This document shows positions 5,720-14,326 of a stretch of DNA of 34,907 nt, in pieces. The stretch is from Budvicia aquatica DSM 5075 = ATCC 35567 (GTDB lineage Bacteria; Pseudomonadota; Gammaproteobacteria; Enterobacterales; Enterobacteriaceae). The position numbers and the translations under genes are program-made. How positions within the stretch are numbered: the first letter of the stretch is position 1; every line of letters begins with the position of its first letter. A model generated the notes under the pieces. It worked only from the letters and a program-made list of their open reading frames with translations, searched no databases and was not told the DNA's origin. The DNA is taken from NCBI RefSeq assembly GCF_000427805.1, contig NZ_ATYS01000051.1, forward strand, positions 153 through 35,059, given 5' to 3'.

Positions 5720-8388
5720 TGACCATCTTAAATAATGTTTACCTAAACGAAGTCGTCTGGCTAGCAGAACAAGGAATACCTGTTCACCCTATCCCTTTAG
5801 GCCAAAAATTTACCAACCAAAAAGGCTGGCAAGTTGCCCCTATATTGACAGAGGAAGAAGTAAAAGCATATTTACCTGATTGGGAGAAACATAATTATGG
5901 CCTTGGCATACGCACTGGTTTCCCCCTCACTGGAGGGGGATTTCTCGGTGTCATTGACGTTGATCCCCACGCAGGTGAACTCACGCCAGAAGTACGAGCC
6001 GAATTGCATCAGGCATTATTATCATTAGGGCTTTCTCCCACAGTACCCAACGTGATTACAGGCCGTTGCGATGATTCATGTCACTACTATATCCATTTCA
6101 GTGATATTGGATCGGTTAACAAAGCAGCCCTTAAACTATCTGAATCCAAGCATAAGAATACTGATGGAAAACCTTACTGGATAATTGAGCTATTAGGTAA
6201 AGGTAAGCAGGTTGTGTCACCGCCAACTATCCATCCTAAAACAGGATTATCTTATCGTAGGGTTAGCCATAATATTATGGATGCTCCGGCGGAACTGTTA
6301 AAGCGGCTAACAGAGCAACAAGTTCATACTCAGGGAGCACAAGCTAAACACACTGATCCTATAATTGATTCTCTTGCTAATGATCAAGTATTAGCATCGA
6401 TGAAAGAAGCTCTATCATTTATTAACCCCAACTGTGACTATCCGTTATGGAGGGATGTTCTCTGGGCTATTCGCGATCATCAGATTCATGCTGGTAAAGA
6501 GATAGCAAAGGAGTGGAGCAAACAATCTCAAGAGAAGTTTGATGAGAACGCTTTTGAATCTACGTGGGAAAGCTTTGATCCTAACGGCGGTATCCATGCT
6601 GCGACACTTTACCACCATGCGCAATCGCAGGGATGGAAAGGTGAAACATATCACTCAACAGCACTCAAAAATGTCACGGTACCGAGTGATGACCAACGCC
6701 CATGCTTCAGGGTATTCGATAATAATATTGAATACGAAGGGCAAAAGCTCACAGCTGGAGTCTGGTTTTTTGATATTAAACCTGGCGAATCACCAACTAC
6801 ACATCATCTGTATATCTGTTCACCGATACATGTAGAAGCGGTTACCTGTGATTTGGAAGAAAGGAACTTCGGCCGCCTGCTACGATTTAAAAACACTCTA
6901 GGCATTTGGCATACATGGGCAATGCCGATGGATCTATTGGCTGGTAGCGGTGATGAACTACGAGCAATCCTTTTATCAATGGGTGTAGGGATTTCTCTTA
7001 AGCAAAAAAATCTCTTAATGAATTATTTACAACAAGTAACACCTAAACGCCGTATGCGCTGTGCCTTACAGATCGGCTGGGCAGGTAATGTATTTATCCT
7101 ACCCGACAGTACTATTAGTGATACAACCAATACTGAAGTTATCTTCCAGTCAGGCCAACGACCTCAAGAAGAATATACTGTGGGAGGTACTCTCGAAGGC
7201 TGGCAAGAAAACGTAGCGGCTCTTGCCCAAGGGAACCCTCTGTTTGTTCTTGGACTTTGTGCTGCTTTCGCTGGTCCTTTGCTAGAAAAATGCCATGCAG
7301 AAAGTGGAGGCATACACTTCTATGGTGATTCATCAACCGGTAAAACAACGCTCGTTGAGGCGGCTTGTTCCGTCTGGGGAGGAAAAAACTATAAACGTAG
7401 CTGGCGGGCTACGTCTAATGGTATGGAAGGAGCCGCTATGATGTTCAACGATACCCTGCTAGCACTTGATGAGATCAGTGAATGTGCGCCTCAGGAAGTT
7501 GGAAATATCATATATTCGCTAGGTAATGGTGTAGGTAAACAACGTGCGAGCCGTACAGGCTTAGCTCGTGCTATTGCACGTTGGCGCTGTTCCGTAATAT
7601 CCAGCGGAGAATTAACTACCGTAGCCACAATTGAGCAAAGCAATATTCGAGTTAAAGCTGGGCAAGCTGTTCGCCTCATTGATATTCCAGTACAAATGGC
7701 CTACGGGGCATGGGACAATTTGCATGGATTTGAAACTGGTAATCAATTTTCAGATCACCTAAAAGCACAAAGTGCACTGCATCATGGTCACGCTGGTAGG
7801 GCTTTTCTAGAATCCCTAATTAAAGACAAAAGTGATTTTAACCATGCACTGAATAAGCTTGTTGCTTTGCCTCAATTTAGTGGTAATTCGTCCGAAGGAC
7901 AAATCAAACGCGTTGCTCGTAGGTTTGCTTTATTAGCCCTTGCTGGCGAGTCCGCTACAGTTTATGGCATAACTAAATGGCAAGCAGGTGAAGCTCTAAA
8001 CGCCGCGGTAGCCACATTCAATACTTGGAAATCATTACGAGGTGATACCAGTACCGAATATCAACAAACTATCAATCAATTAACATCATTTATAGAGCGG
8101 CACGGTGATAGCCGTTTCGCCCCCAAAATTGAAACCTCTTCAATAACTATCCGCGATCGTGCTGGATGGTGGGAGGATGAACCGGTTAGTGGTGAGAGAG
8201 TTTATTTATTTACCTCCAGTGGCCTGCGTGAAGCGTTAACCGGTCTAGACTTCCAACGTGCATTAAAGAATCTACGTGACGCGAAAATACTGAAACTCAC
8301 GGATACGAGTAATAAGGCAGTTTCCAAAAAGATTGGTAAACAAACGCACCGCGTATATCCCATTTGTCTACAAAATCAGGATGATTAA
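5719..8388 (+). CDS. P4-alpha-like primase-polymerase/helicase (DUF927)
   Basis: An 889-residue multidomain replication protein. Residues about 10-200 fit a bifunctional primase-polymerase domain: GWQVAP, GLGIRTG and the metal-binding pair D80/D82 in GVIDVDPHAGEL, with HYYIHF and VSPPTIHP further on. Residues about 225-305 fit PriCT-2 (YPLWRDVLWAIRDH...EWSKQS...W). Residues about 325-700 fit the DUF927 helicase-like domain with Walker A GDSSTGKT (536-543) and Walker B LLALDEISE (D584, E585), followed by the sensor-like GNGVGKQRASR. Proteins of this kind drive initiation of satellite replication. AAGGAG precedes the ATG. The gene is intact and dominates the element's plus-strand operon. Function is inferred from domain order and motifs. 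Confidence 0.9.
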   Translation: MTILNNVYLNEVVWLAEQGIPVHPIPLGQKFTNQKGWQVAPILTEEEVKAYLPDWEKHNYGLGIRTGFPLTGGGFLGVIDVDPHAGELTPEVRAELHQALLSLGLSPTVPNVITGRCDDSCHYYIHFSDIGSVNKAALKLSESKHKNTDGKPYWIIELLGKGKQVVSPPTIHPKTGLSYRRVSHNIMDAPAELLKRLTEQQVHTQGAQAKHTDPIIDSLANDQVLASMKEALSFINPNCDYPLWRDVLWAIRDHQIHAGKEIAKEWSKQSQEKFDENAFESTWESFDPNGGIHAATLYHHAQSQGWKGETYHSTALKNVTVPSDDQRPCFRVFDNNIEYEGQKLTAGVWFFDIKPGESPTTHHLYICSPIHVEAVTCDLEERNFGRLLRFKNTLGIWHTWAMPMDLLAGSGDELRAILLSMGVGISLKQKNLLMNYLQQVTPKRRMRCALQIGWAGNVFILPDSTISDTTNTEVIFQSGQRPQEEYTVGGTLEGWQENVAALAQGNPLFVLGLCAAFAGPLLEKCHAESGGIHFYGDSSTGKTTLVEAACSVWGGKNYKRSWRATSNGMEGAAMMFNDTLLALDEISECAPQEVGNIIYSLGNGVGKQRASRTGLARAIARWRCSVISSGELTTVATIEQSNIRVKAGQAVRLIDIPVQMAYGAWDNLHGFETGNQFSDHLKAQSALHHGHAGRAFLESLIKDKSDFNHALNKLVALPQFSGNSSEGQIKRVARRFALLALAGESATVYGITKWQAGEALNAAVATFNTWKSLRGDTSTEYQQTINQLTSFIERHGDSRFAPKIETSSITIRDRAGWWEDEPVSGERVYLFTSSGLREALTGLDFQRALKNLRDAKILKLTDTSNKAVSKKIGKQTHRVYPICLQNQDD

Positions 8389-8397
8389 ACCCCGTTG

Positions 8398-8482
8398 GTT
8401 ACGGTGGTTACATCAACTACATATGATCGTTACCACCTAACTATCTGAAATTATTAATCTGTTACTTAATTACATAAGTTAC
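8398..8482 (+). repeat. Five same-direction GTTAC motifs downstream of the primase gene
   Basis: GTTAC occurs at 8398, 8407, 8429, 8461 and 8478, all in the same orientation, within the 110-bp gap between the primase gene and the 8499 gene. P4-type replication proteins bind short direct iterons at ori/crr, so this is a candidate origin. The spacing is irregular (9, 22, 32 and 17 bp), which weakens the case. Confidence 0.4.
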
Positions 8483-8498
8483 ATATGGAGAGATTTAA

Positions 8499-9107
8499 AT
8501 GAGAACGTACCTAAGCGTAATCCAAAAACAAATTGAAGTTGAAAAAGCTGCTCAGGTAGATAGGGAATATAAGCCACACACCCTCCATCTAAAAGAGCAA
8601 ATTCAGCAGTGGGTGAACACACTATCCACAGCCAGTAGGCAGCAAGAGTTATATGAGACCGACTTATGCCGGACATTTAAATGTCATAAAGAAGACCTTG
8701 CTATTGCCATGGATGCAATTGGCATTTCAGGTAAGAAGATTAATCGTTGCGGTGTGTTAGTCCGAGCCTATTTTATTGAGCCAAAGCCAACAAGCTATTC
8801 AGAGCTTAGCGACGGTCAACGCTTCTTACTGAAGCTGCTAACGCAAGGCAGCATTGGCAATAACCAAGATGGATGGCCAGAATCAATACCCAGTAGAACG
8901 CTATATGAGATGTTTATTGATAGCCCTGAACACGAAGCTGGTTCAGACAGATCGTTTGGCAGGGATGTACTTAGCTCCGGTATAGCAGTAAAGCGGCGTA
9001 GCGCTGGGTCCGTCAATGTATGGCGTTACGACCTACTCTCTCTTAATGAAGCTCGTCAGGTATTCACTACTCAAGTCTTGTGTAATATGGGGTATAACTG
9101 GGAGTAA
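8499..9107 (+). CDS. Unknown 202-residue protein downstream of the primase
   Basis: Not recognised with certainty. The N-terminal ~60 residues form a charged helix (LSVIQKQIEVEKAAQVDREY...), then LYETDLCRTFKCHKEDLAIAMDAIG resembles a small helix-turn-helix. The C-terminal part, DRSFGRDVLSSGIAVKRRSAGSVNVWRYDLL, looks like a winged-helix or DNA-binding wing. GGAGAG precedes the ATG. It follows the primase by 110 bp on the same strand, with the GTTAC cluster in between, so a replication-accessory or origin-binding role is plausible but not demonstrated. The gene ends in a hairpin at 9101-9120. Confidence 0.72.
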   Translation: MRTYLSVIQKQIEVEKAAQVDREYKPHTLHLKEQIQQWVNTLSTASRQQELYETDLCRTFKCHKEDLAIAMDAIGISGKKINRCGVLVRAYFIEPKPTSYSELSDGQRFLLKLLTQGSIGNNQDGWPESIPSRTLYEMFIDSPEHEAGSDRSFGRDVLSSGIAVKRRSAGSVNVWRYDLLSLNEARQVFTTQVLCNMGYNWE

Positions 9108-9120
9108 CAACGGTTACTCC
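9101..9120. terminator. Hairpin at the convergent gene ends
   Basis: GGAGTAAC-AACG-GTTACTCC is a perfect 8-bp stem with a 4-nt loop that includes the stop codon of the 8499 gene and faces the minus-strand cassette. There is no strong T-tract. It may stop or stabilise transcripts from either side. Confidence 0.5.
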
Positions 9121-9174
9121 TATTATCCAATCACTCCAGCACATTTAATAATATGTACTTAATACTTTAGTGTC

Positions 9175-9534
9175 TTATGAATAATCATATTTGGTTGCCG
9201 CATATGCTCCCAACGCCGTTGGTATGACATAGAAGGCAGCCGAATACTCATTAAGATTAAGGTTAAATATAAATAGAAACACGAGTACTATTAGTAATAA
9301 TACAAAAAGTAATCTAGCAGTTTTAATTCTATTACTTGGTGCTGTATAAGTGCCAGACAGAATAAATATAGCGCCCATAAAGAAAGAAACACCAGCCTCT
9401 AATAAAAAATCACCAATTATTCCGTGCTCAGGACCTAGCAGTTTTAAAAAAAATTTATATATAACTGGCACAATAACTGAGGCAAGAACTGCGACCGGCA
9501 TCACCACTATCCATCTTAGATAACTAATCATCAT
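9175..9534 (-). CDS. Small multi-pass membrane protein (cassette gene 3)
   Basis: A 119-residue hydrophobic protein with about four predicted membrane segments: residues about 7-28 (VVMPVAVLASVIVPVIYKFFL), 44-62 (LLEAGVSFFMGAIFILSGT), 73-92 (ARLLFVLLLIVLVFLFIF) and 100-114 (AFYVIPTALGAYAAT). No family is recognised. Its ATG overlaps the stop of the preceding gene (ATGA); AAGG is better spaced for a second ATG one codon later. It is the last gene of a three-gene minus-strand cassette whose products would all sit in or at the envelope. Confidence 0.7.
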   Translation of the reverse strand: MMISYLRWIVVMPVAVLASVIVPVIYKFFLKLLGPEHGIIGDFLLEAGVSFFMGAIFILSGTYTAPSNRIKTARLLFVLLLIVLVFLFIFNLNLNEYSAAFYVIPTALGAYAATKYDYS

Positions 9535-9860
9535 ATCGCCTTAAACCCAGTTATATAGCAGTTCCCAGGGATTCCTATAGCTCTGTAGTTAGCATTATAT
9601 ATTTCCCCTTTGTGATGAACTTTCATAATCACGTGCCCTTGAACTGCCCTATCAAGAGACTCATAAAAAACAAAATACTTTCTTTTAAACAAGAAGACAT
9701 TTTTGAAATAAAAAACAAATAGCGGCCAAATTATCATTACCATAATAAATGATATAACCACGTTGGAACTACCACGAGATTGTCCGTTGATAAATATTAT
9801 TTTCGCAGCAAAAACGCCAACAAATATGTATAAGAGAACCACGACCCAAATTATAGACAT
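9531..9860 (-). CDS. Small membrane protein with C-terminal soluble domain (cassette gene 2)
   Basis: A 109-residue protein. Two membrane segments, about residues 3-20 (IIWVVVLLYIFVGVFAAK) and 34-52 (SFIMVMIIWPLFVFYFKN), are followed by a basic stretch (KRKYF) and a soluble C-terminal part of about 45 residues that may be beta-rich (GHVIMKVHHKGEIYNANYRAIG). The ATG at 9860 is chosen because GGAAGG sits seven bases before it; ATG 9875 and a TTG at 9884 lie upstream. It overlaps the next gene by 4 bp, indicating translational coupling. No homologous family is recognised. Confidence 0.65.
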   Translation of the reverse strand: MSIIWVVVLLYIFVGVFAAKIIFINGQSRGSSNVVISFIMVMIIWPLFVFYFKNVFLFKRKYFVFYESLDRAVQGHVIMKVHHKGEIYNANYRAIGIPGNCYITGFKAI

Positions 9861-9925
9861 AGCAATACCTTCCATTAATAACAATGAATCTTTAGCATTA
9901 AAAATATTTTACTTATAGGTAACAG

Positions 9926-10300
9926 CTATTCTGCTAATTCAACTTCGCGCTTTTCACATTTACCTTTCGATGACCACTTGAGAATAACGCGCTGTTCATT
10001 AACTTCAACAAAAATATCACAATACTGTATATACGTTGATGCTGGCGAACTTAAAATCATTGACCCTGATTTTACGGCCATACCAGAAGAAGAATGAGAC
10101 CAACGATGAGACCAATAATATACCTTGTTACCGTTAGGTGCGGTTATGAAACCATCAGGATAACTTCTATTATCTACATACTTGTCCAAACTTTTTCCAA
10201 TCCATGAATCCATTGTCCTCGCAAAATTTTCATGGGTTGGTGTAGCTGAGCACCCCAATAACGAGAGGCTGAAAACCAATACACAAGCGTATCTCTTCAT
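9926..10300 (-). CDS. Predicted lipoprotein (cassette gene 1)
   Basis: A 124-residue lipoprotein. The N-terminus MKRYACVLVFSLSLLGC has a basic start, a hydrophobic core and a lipobox LLGC with the lipidated cysteine at position 17. The mature part has aromatic-rich segments (VYYWSHRWSHSSSG) and two further cysteines, C93 and C114, that could form a disulfide in the periplasm. Ser follows the lipidated Cys, so outer-membrane sorting is possible. AAGGA lies nine bases before the ATG. It is divergent from hsdM and shares the dyad-rich promoter region with it. The function is unknown; lipoproteins at this position in mobile elements can act in surface or superinfection exclusion, but this is inference. 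Confidence 0.72.
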   Translation of the reverse strand: MKRYACVLVFSLSLLGCSATPTHENFARTMDSWIGKSLDKYVDNRSYPDGFITAPNGNKVYYWSHRWSHSSSGMAVKSGSMILSSPASTYIQYCDIFVEVNEQRVILKWSSKGKCEKREVELAE

Positions 10301-10371
10301 TTCTGAATCATCCTTGCATGAACTAGATGTACATGATTATCGGAAGTCTATTGTATGTTATTCAAACGGAA

Positions 10372-10430
10372 CGATTGATCGTTTGTTTCGATCAATTAAG
10401 GTAAGTGTGATCGATTTAAACGATCAATCG
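10372..10430. promoter_or_regulatory. Extended dyad with four symmetric GATC sites
   Basis: CGATTGATCGTTT (10372-10384) and AAACGATCAATCG (10418-10430) are perfect inverted arms. Inside them, TCGATCA (10388-10394) and TGATCGA (10408-10414) form a second pair in register, so the whole 59 bp is one dyad centred on 10401. It contains GATC at 10377, 10390, 10409 and 10422, placed symmetrically. It lies between the divergent lipoprotein gene and hsdM. It is a strong candidate operator, possibly methylation-sensitive through Dam. Confidence 0.6.
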
Positions 10431-10473
10431 CACTCATATATATCTGTTCTGAAAAAACAGGGAGTATTTAGTT

Positions 10474-10548
10474 ATGGAAGATTATAGGGCTATAGGCAAT
10501 GCTTATATCTTCCAACAAATTCTTCGTATATGCCTAATGGCACAGTAA
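10474..10548 (+). CDS. Possible 24-codon leader peptide upstream of hsdM
   Basis: An ATG at 10474 preceded by GGGAG opens a 24-codon frame ([15 protein letters not shown]..., ending MAQ) that stops at 10546-10548, about 60 bp before hsdM. It sits between the GATC dyad and the palindrome at 10560-10576. It could be a leader peptide or just an incidental frame. Confidence 0.25.
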   Translation: MEDYRAIGNAYIFQQILRICLMAQ

Positions 10549-10559
10549 AACCTATCGAC

Positions 10560-10576
10560 GTGTGTATAATACACAC
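10560..10576 (+). promoter_or_regulatory. 17-bp palindrome embedding a TATAAT -10 element of hsdM
   Basis: GTGTGTAT-A-ATACACAC is a perfect palindrome, and TATAAT (10565-10570) lies at its centre, 38 bp before the hsdM ATG. An operator over the -10 element would allow repression of the whole restriction operon. The -35 region is poor (ACAGTA), which suggests need for an activator or a weak promoter. Confidence 0.5.
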
Positions 10577-10607
10577 CATCTTTTTATGTACGTTTTCGGG
10601 TTCTTCT

Positions 10608-12971
10608 ATGACTAACACCAACTTTTCTCAAACAGCGGCCTTTATTTGGTCAGTTGCCGATCTGTTACGCGGTGATTTCAAACAATCGCAGTACGGACGC
10701 GTGATTCTGCCTTTCACTCTGCTACGCCGTCTTGAGTGTGTGTTAGCACCTACCAAAGAGGCAGTGGTTGCGGAAGCGGAAAAACTGAAGGCCAGCCCAT
10801 TGTCGGAAGAAGGGCGAGAGAAGTTTCTGTTACGTGCTACCAAAGGACTGTCGTTCTTCAATACTTCGCCGATGGATCTCGGCAAGATGGGGCAGAACGA
10901 CATCAAAGAAAACCTGGAGAACTACGTTCAGTGCTTCTCAAAGGATGCACACGAAATCTTCGAGCATTTCAAATTCAGCGAGTTTGTTGGCCTGCTGGAT
11001 GATGCAAACCTACTGTTTAAAATCGTTAAGAAATTCGCGACTACCGACCTGAGCCCGAAAGCCATTTCTAACCATGAAATGGGCTTGGTGTTTGAAGAGT
11101 TAATCCGCCGTTTTGCGGAGAGCTCAAACGAGACTGCCGGGGAGCACTTTACTCCACGCGATATCGTGCGCTTAACCACTTCGCTGGTGTTTATGGAAGA
11201 TGATGAAGCGTTGTCGAAAGACGGCATCATCCGCACCATTTACGACCCGACGGCGGGTACGGGTGGTTTCCTCTCTTCTGGTATGGAATACGTGCACGAA
11301 CTGAACCCAAAAGCGGTGATGCGCGCATTTGGCCAGGAGCTGAACCCAGAGTCTTACGCTATCTGTAAAGCAGATATGCTGATCAAAGGTCAGGACGTTA
11401 GCCGCATCAAGCTGGGCAACACGCTTTCCAATGACCAGTTACCGCAAGACCAGTTCGACTACATGCTTTCTAACCCGCCGTTTGGCGTGGACTGGAAAAA
11501 AATTGAAGGCGAGATTAACGACGAGCACCAGCAAAAAGGCTTTAACGGGCGTTTTGGCCCCGGCCTGCCGCGTGTTTCTGACGGTTCGCTGCTGTTCCTG
11601 ATGCACTTGATTAGCAAAATGCGCGATAGCGATAAAGTCGATGGTTCTGTGAGCAGCGGTGGGCGTATCGGTATTATCCTCAACGGTTCACCACTGTTTA
11701 CCGGTGGGGCAGGAAGCGGTGAGAGTGAAATCCGCCGTTATATTCTGGAAGCCGATTTACTAGAAGGTATTGTGGCGCTGCCAACGGATATGTTCTACAA
11801 CACCGGTATTGCTACCTATGTTTGGATTCTATCGAACAAGAAAGCCACAGAGCGTAAAGGCAAAGTCCAGTTGATTGATGGCACCAACCTGTGCGGTAAG
11901 ATGCGCAAGTCTTTAGGCTCCAAGCGTAACCTGATGGGCGAGGACGACATTAAGCTTATCACCCGCACCTTTGGTGAGTTTGAAGTAGTGGATGCCACTT
12001 CTCTTGAAGATTTAGGTCTTGAGAAAGCGCCGGAACAAAAATCTAACCGTGGCCGCCAGTCTGCTACAGCCAAAACCGAAGCGGTGAAAACCTTCGCCAG
12101 CAAAATCTTTAACAGCACTGATTTTGGCTACCGCCGCCTGACCATTGAGCGTCCGCTGCGTTTGTCAGCACAGGTGACCGATGAAGCTATTGCCACTCTG
12201 CGCTTTGCCACCAAACCACTGAATGCACCGATGGAACGTTTATATGAAGAGTTCTCCGAACAGTGGCAAAACGATAACTATGGTGACTTTACCGATATCG
12301 AAGTTGAAGCTCGCGCGATTATCAAAGCGGAATTTGCTGAACTGAAAGAGAAGCAAATTAAAGACCTGCTGGATAGCAAACTGTGGCTGGCACAACGTGC
12401 ATTGATGGATAAAGCGCAACAAATCCAGACGGCGTTAGGCGCTAAAGCTGGTGGCAAAGAGCGGGTGAGCAACGACTTTAATGAGTTCCAGTTGACACTC
12501 AAAGGCGCGATCAAAACCGCAGGCGTTAAGCTGGATACTAAAGAGAACAAACAGTTTATCGATGCCATCACCACCAAAAATCCTGCCGCTGAACCGGTGG
12601 TGAAAAAGGTACTGAAAGAAGCCGCCCAACCGCTGTACGGTGCGTTTGAATACAAAGGCAAAGTGGTGGAATTCGATCAGGACGGCGATCTGCGTGATAA
12701 CGAAAACGTGCCGTTAAACCCTGCTATTGCCACCAGCGATCTGATTGAAAACTACTTTAAAGCAGAAGTATTGCCGCACGTTGCCGATGCCTGGATTAAC
12801 GCCGATAAGCGCGATGCGAAAGATAATGAAGTGGGGATTGTTGGTTATGAGATTCCGTTTAACCGCCACTTTTACGTTTATCAGCCGCCGCGCCCGTTAG
12901 AAGAGATTGATGCCGACTTGGATGCCGTAAGTGCTGAGATTATGAAGCTGCTGCAGGAGGTACATTCCTGA
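10608..12971 (+). CDS. hsdM: Type I restriction-modification methyltransferase subunit HsdM
   Basis: A 787-residue N6-adenine methyltransferase subunit. The start at 10608 ([23 protein letters not shown]) matches family N-termini; an in-frame ATG at 10530 would add 26 unlikely residues and overlap the promoter palindrome. The N-terminal helical domain (about 1-160) is followed by the catalytic domain with SAM motif I DPTAGTGG (213-220) and catalytic motif IV NPPF (289-292). The enzyme methylates the HsdS-specified site to protect host DNA and is needed for restriction. Length exceeds that of many HsdM (about 500-530), owing to a long C-terminal region (about 480-787) with [20 protein letters not shown] and further helices. 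The stop overlaps the hsdS start (TGATG). GC content is higher than in the element's replication genes, which suggests separate origin. Confidence 0.95.
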   Translation: MTNTNFSQTAAFIWSVADLLRGDFKQSQYGRVILPFTLLRRLECVLAPTKEAVVAEAEKLKASPLSEEGREKFLLRATKGLSFFNTSPMDLGKMGQNDIKENLENYVQCFSKDAHEIFEHFKFSEFVGLLDDANLLFKIVKKFATTDLSPKAISNHEMGLVFEELIRRFAESSNETAGEHFTPRDIVRLTTSLVFMEDDEALSKDGIIRTIYDPTAGTGGFLSSGMEYVHELNPKAVMRAFGQELNPESYAICKADMLIKGQDVSRIKLGNTLSNDQLPQDQFDYMLSNPPFGVDWKKIEGEINDEHQQKGFNGRFGPGLPRVSDGSLLFLMHLISKMRDSDKVDGSVSSGGRIGIILNGSPLFTGGAGSGESEIRRYILEADLLEGIVALPTDMFYNTGIATYVWILSNKKATERKGKVQLIDGTNLCGKMRKSLGSKRNLMGEDDIKLITRTFGEFEVVDATSLEDLGLEKAPEQKSNRGRQSATAKTEAVKTFASKIFNSTDFGYRRLTIERPLRLSAQVTDEAIATLRFATKPLNAPMERLYEEFSEQWQNDNYGDFTDIEVEARAIIKAEFAELKEKQIKDLLDSKLWLAQRALMDKAQQIQTALGAKAGGKERVSNDFNEFQLTLKGAIKTAGVKLDTKENKQFIDAITTKNPAAEPVVKKVLKEAAQPLYGAFEYKGKVVEFDQDGDLRDNENVPLNPAIATSDLIENYFKAEVLPHVADAWINADKRDAKDNEVGIVGYEIPFNRHFYVYQPPRPLEEIDADLDAVSAEIMKLLQEVHS

Positions 12972-14326
12972 TGGCTAAGTATAAGGCTTATCCTGAGTAT
13001 AAGGATTCTGGGGTGGACTCCTTTGGATCTATTCCTAAAAAATGGTCAGCACTTAGACTTAAATATATTTTTGAAATAAAAAAGAGAATTGCAGGGACAC
13101 TCGGGTTCGATATTCTTTCTGTGACTCAGAAGGGTATTAAAATAAAAGATATTGATAGTGGTGAAGGGCAACTATCAATGGACTATTCAAAATACCAGAG
13201 AGTATTGCCCGGTGAATTTGCAATGAATCATATGGATTTATTGACTGGGTATGTTGATATATCAAAGTATGATGGCGTTACAAGTCCTGACTATCGGGTG
13301 TTCTCTGTTCGTGATAATAATGATTTTTATAGCCGATATTTCCTTTATTTATTGCAAGATGGCTACAAACAACGTCGATTCTTCCATCTTGGACAAGGAA
13401 GTGCGCACTTAGGTAGATGGCGTTTACCTACAGAGGCGTTTAACGAGATTATATATCCGCTACCTTCGTTAGAAGAGCAAGTTAAAATAGCGGATTTCCT
13501 CGATCATGAAACCGCAAAAATCGATAAGCTGATCGAGAAACAGCAGCAACTGATTGAACTGCTAAAAGAAAAGCATCAGGCAGTGATTAGCCATGCTGTA
13601 ACCAAAGGTCTAAATCCAGATGTGCTGATGAAGGATTCTGGTGTTGAGTGGCTGGGGGAAGTGCCGGAGCACTGGCTATGCTCAAAAATCAAGCATATAG
13701 CATTATTGACGCCTAAAAAATCAGCTGCAAACTTTAAACCGAATGATGAATGTACTTTCATCCCGATGGAGAAGTTGAAAAGGAACTCTCTTGTAACGGA
13801 TGAAAGTAAATTTATAAGAGAAGTTATAAATGGTTATACCTATTTTGAAGAAAATGATCTTTTATTAGCCAAGGTAACACCATGTTTTGAAAATAAAAAC
13901 ATTGCAGTGGCTTGTGGGTTGGTTAATAGGGTCGGTTTCGGTTCTACGGAAATATATGTTCTTAGGCCTACTGAAAAAGTTCAGGTAAATTACTTATTAT
14001 ATCGACTTCAGGAAGATAATTTCATTCGGGCAGCAACAGGAGCAATGACTGGTGCTGGCGGGCTGAAACGTGTTCCTTCAGATTTTCTGCTTAACTATCC
14101 TATTGCCATTCCACCAAAATCTGAAATGGATGCAATTGTTGACTATCTCGGTGAACAGGAAGCTCGTTACGATTTGATTGAGAAGAATGCTACGAATGCT
14201 GTTCAGCTCCTCCAAGAACGCCGCACTGCCCTTATCTCCGCCGCCGTCACTGGCAAAATAGACGTGCGCGACTGGATTGCACCAGACATCAGCGATATCA
14301 AGGCAACAGAGGAAGCGACCGCATGA
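12971..14326 (+). CDS. hsdS: Type I restriction specificity subunit HsdS
   Basis: A 451-residue specificity subunit with two target-recognition domains. TRD1 spans about residues 15-160 (start GVDSFGSIPKKW). The central conserved helix follows (PLPSLEEQVKIADFLDHETAKIDKLIEK...), then TRD2, which begins with the same signature (DSGVEWLGEVPEHW, about 222-235), and the C-terminal conserved helix (DAIVDYLGEQEARYDLIEK...LLQERRTALISAAVTGKID). Each TRD reads one half of a bipartite site and the helices set the spacer. The TRD-coding stretches (about 13040-13440 and 13690-14090) are visibly AT-richer than the conserved parts, as expected for exchangeable recognition modules. The overlaps with hsdM and hsdR indicate one operon. 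The recognised DNA sequence cannot be derived from the sequence alone. Confidence 0.95.
   Translation: MAKYKAYPEYKDSGVDSFGSIPKKWSALRLKYIFEIKKRIAGTLGFDILSVTQKGIKIKDIDSGEGQLSMDYSKYQRVLPGEFAMNHMDLLTGYVDISKYDGVTSPDYRVFSVRDNNDFYSRYFLYLLQDGYKQRRFFHLGQGSAHLGRWRLPTEAFNEIIYPLPSLEEQVKIADFLDHETAKIDKLIEKQQQLIELLKEKHQAVISHAVTKGLNPDVLMKDSGVEWLGEVPEHWLCSKIKHIALLTPKKSAANFKPNDECTFIPMEKLKRNSLVTDESKFIREVINGYTYFEENDLLLAKVTPCFENKNIAVACGLVNRVGFGSTEIYVLRPTEKVQVNYLLYRLQEDNFIRAATGAMTGAGGLKRVPSDFLLNYPIAIPPKSEMDAIVDYLGEQEARYDLIEKNATNAVQLLQERRTALISAAVTGKIDVRDWIAPDISDIKATEEATA

Noticed and set aside
10182-10487. Plus-strand open frame of 101 codons across the lipoprotein 5' end and the GATC dyad
   Set aside because: It is antisense to a well-supported lipoprotein start and runs through the inverted repeats; no ribosome site and no protein-like composition.
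10530-10607. N-terminal extension of HsdM from the ATG at 10530
   Set aside because: The extra 26 residues do not resemble the family, and their codons overlap the promoter palindrome; the ATG at 10608 matches known N-termini.
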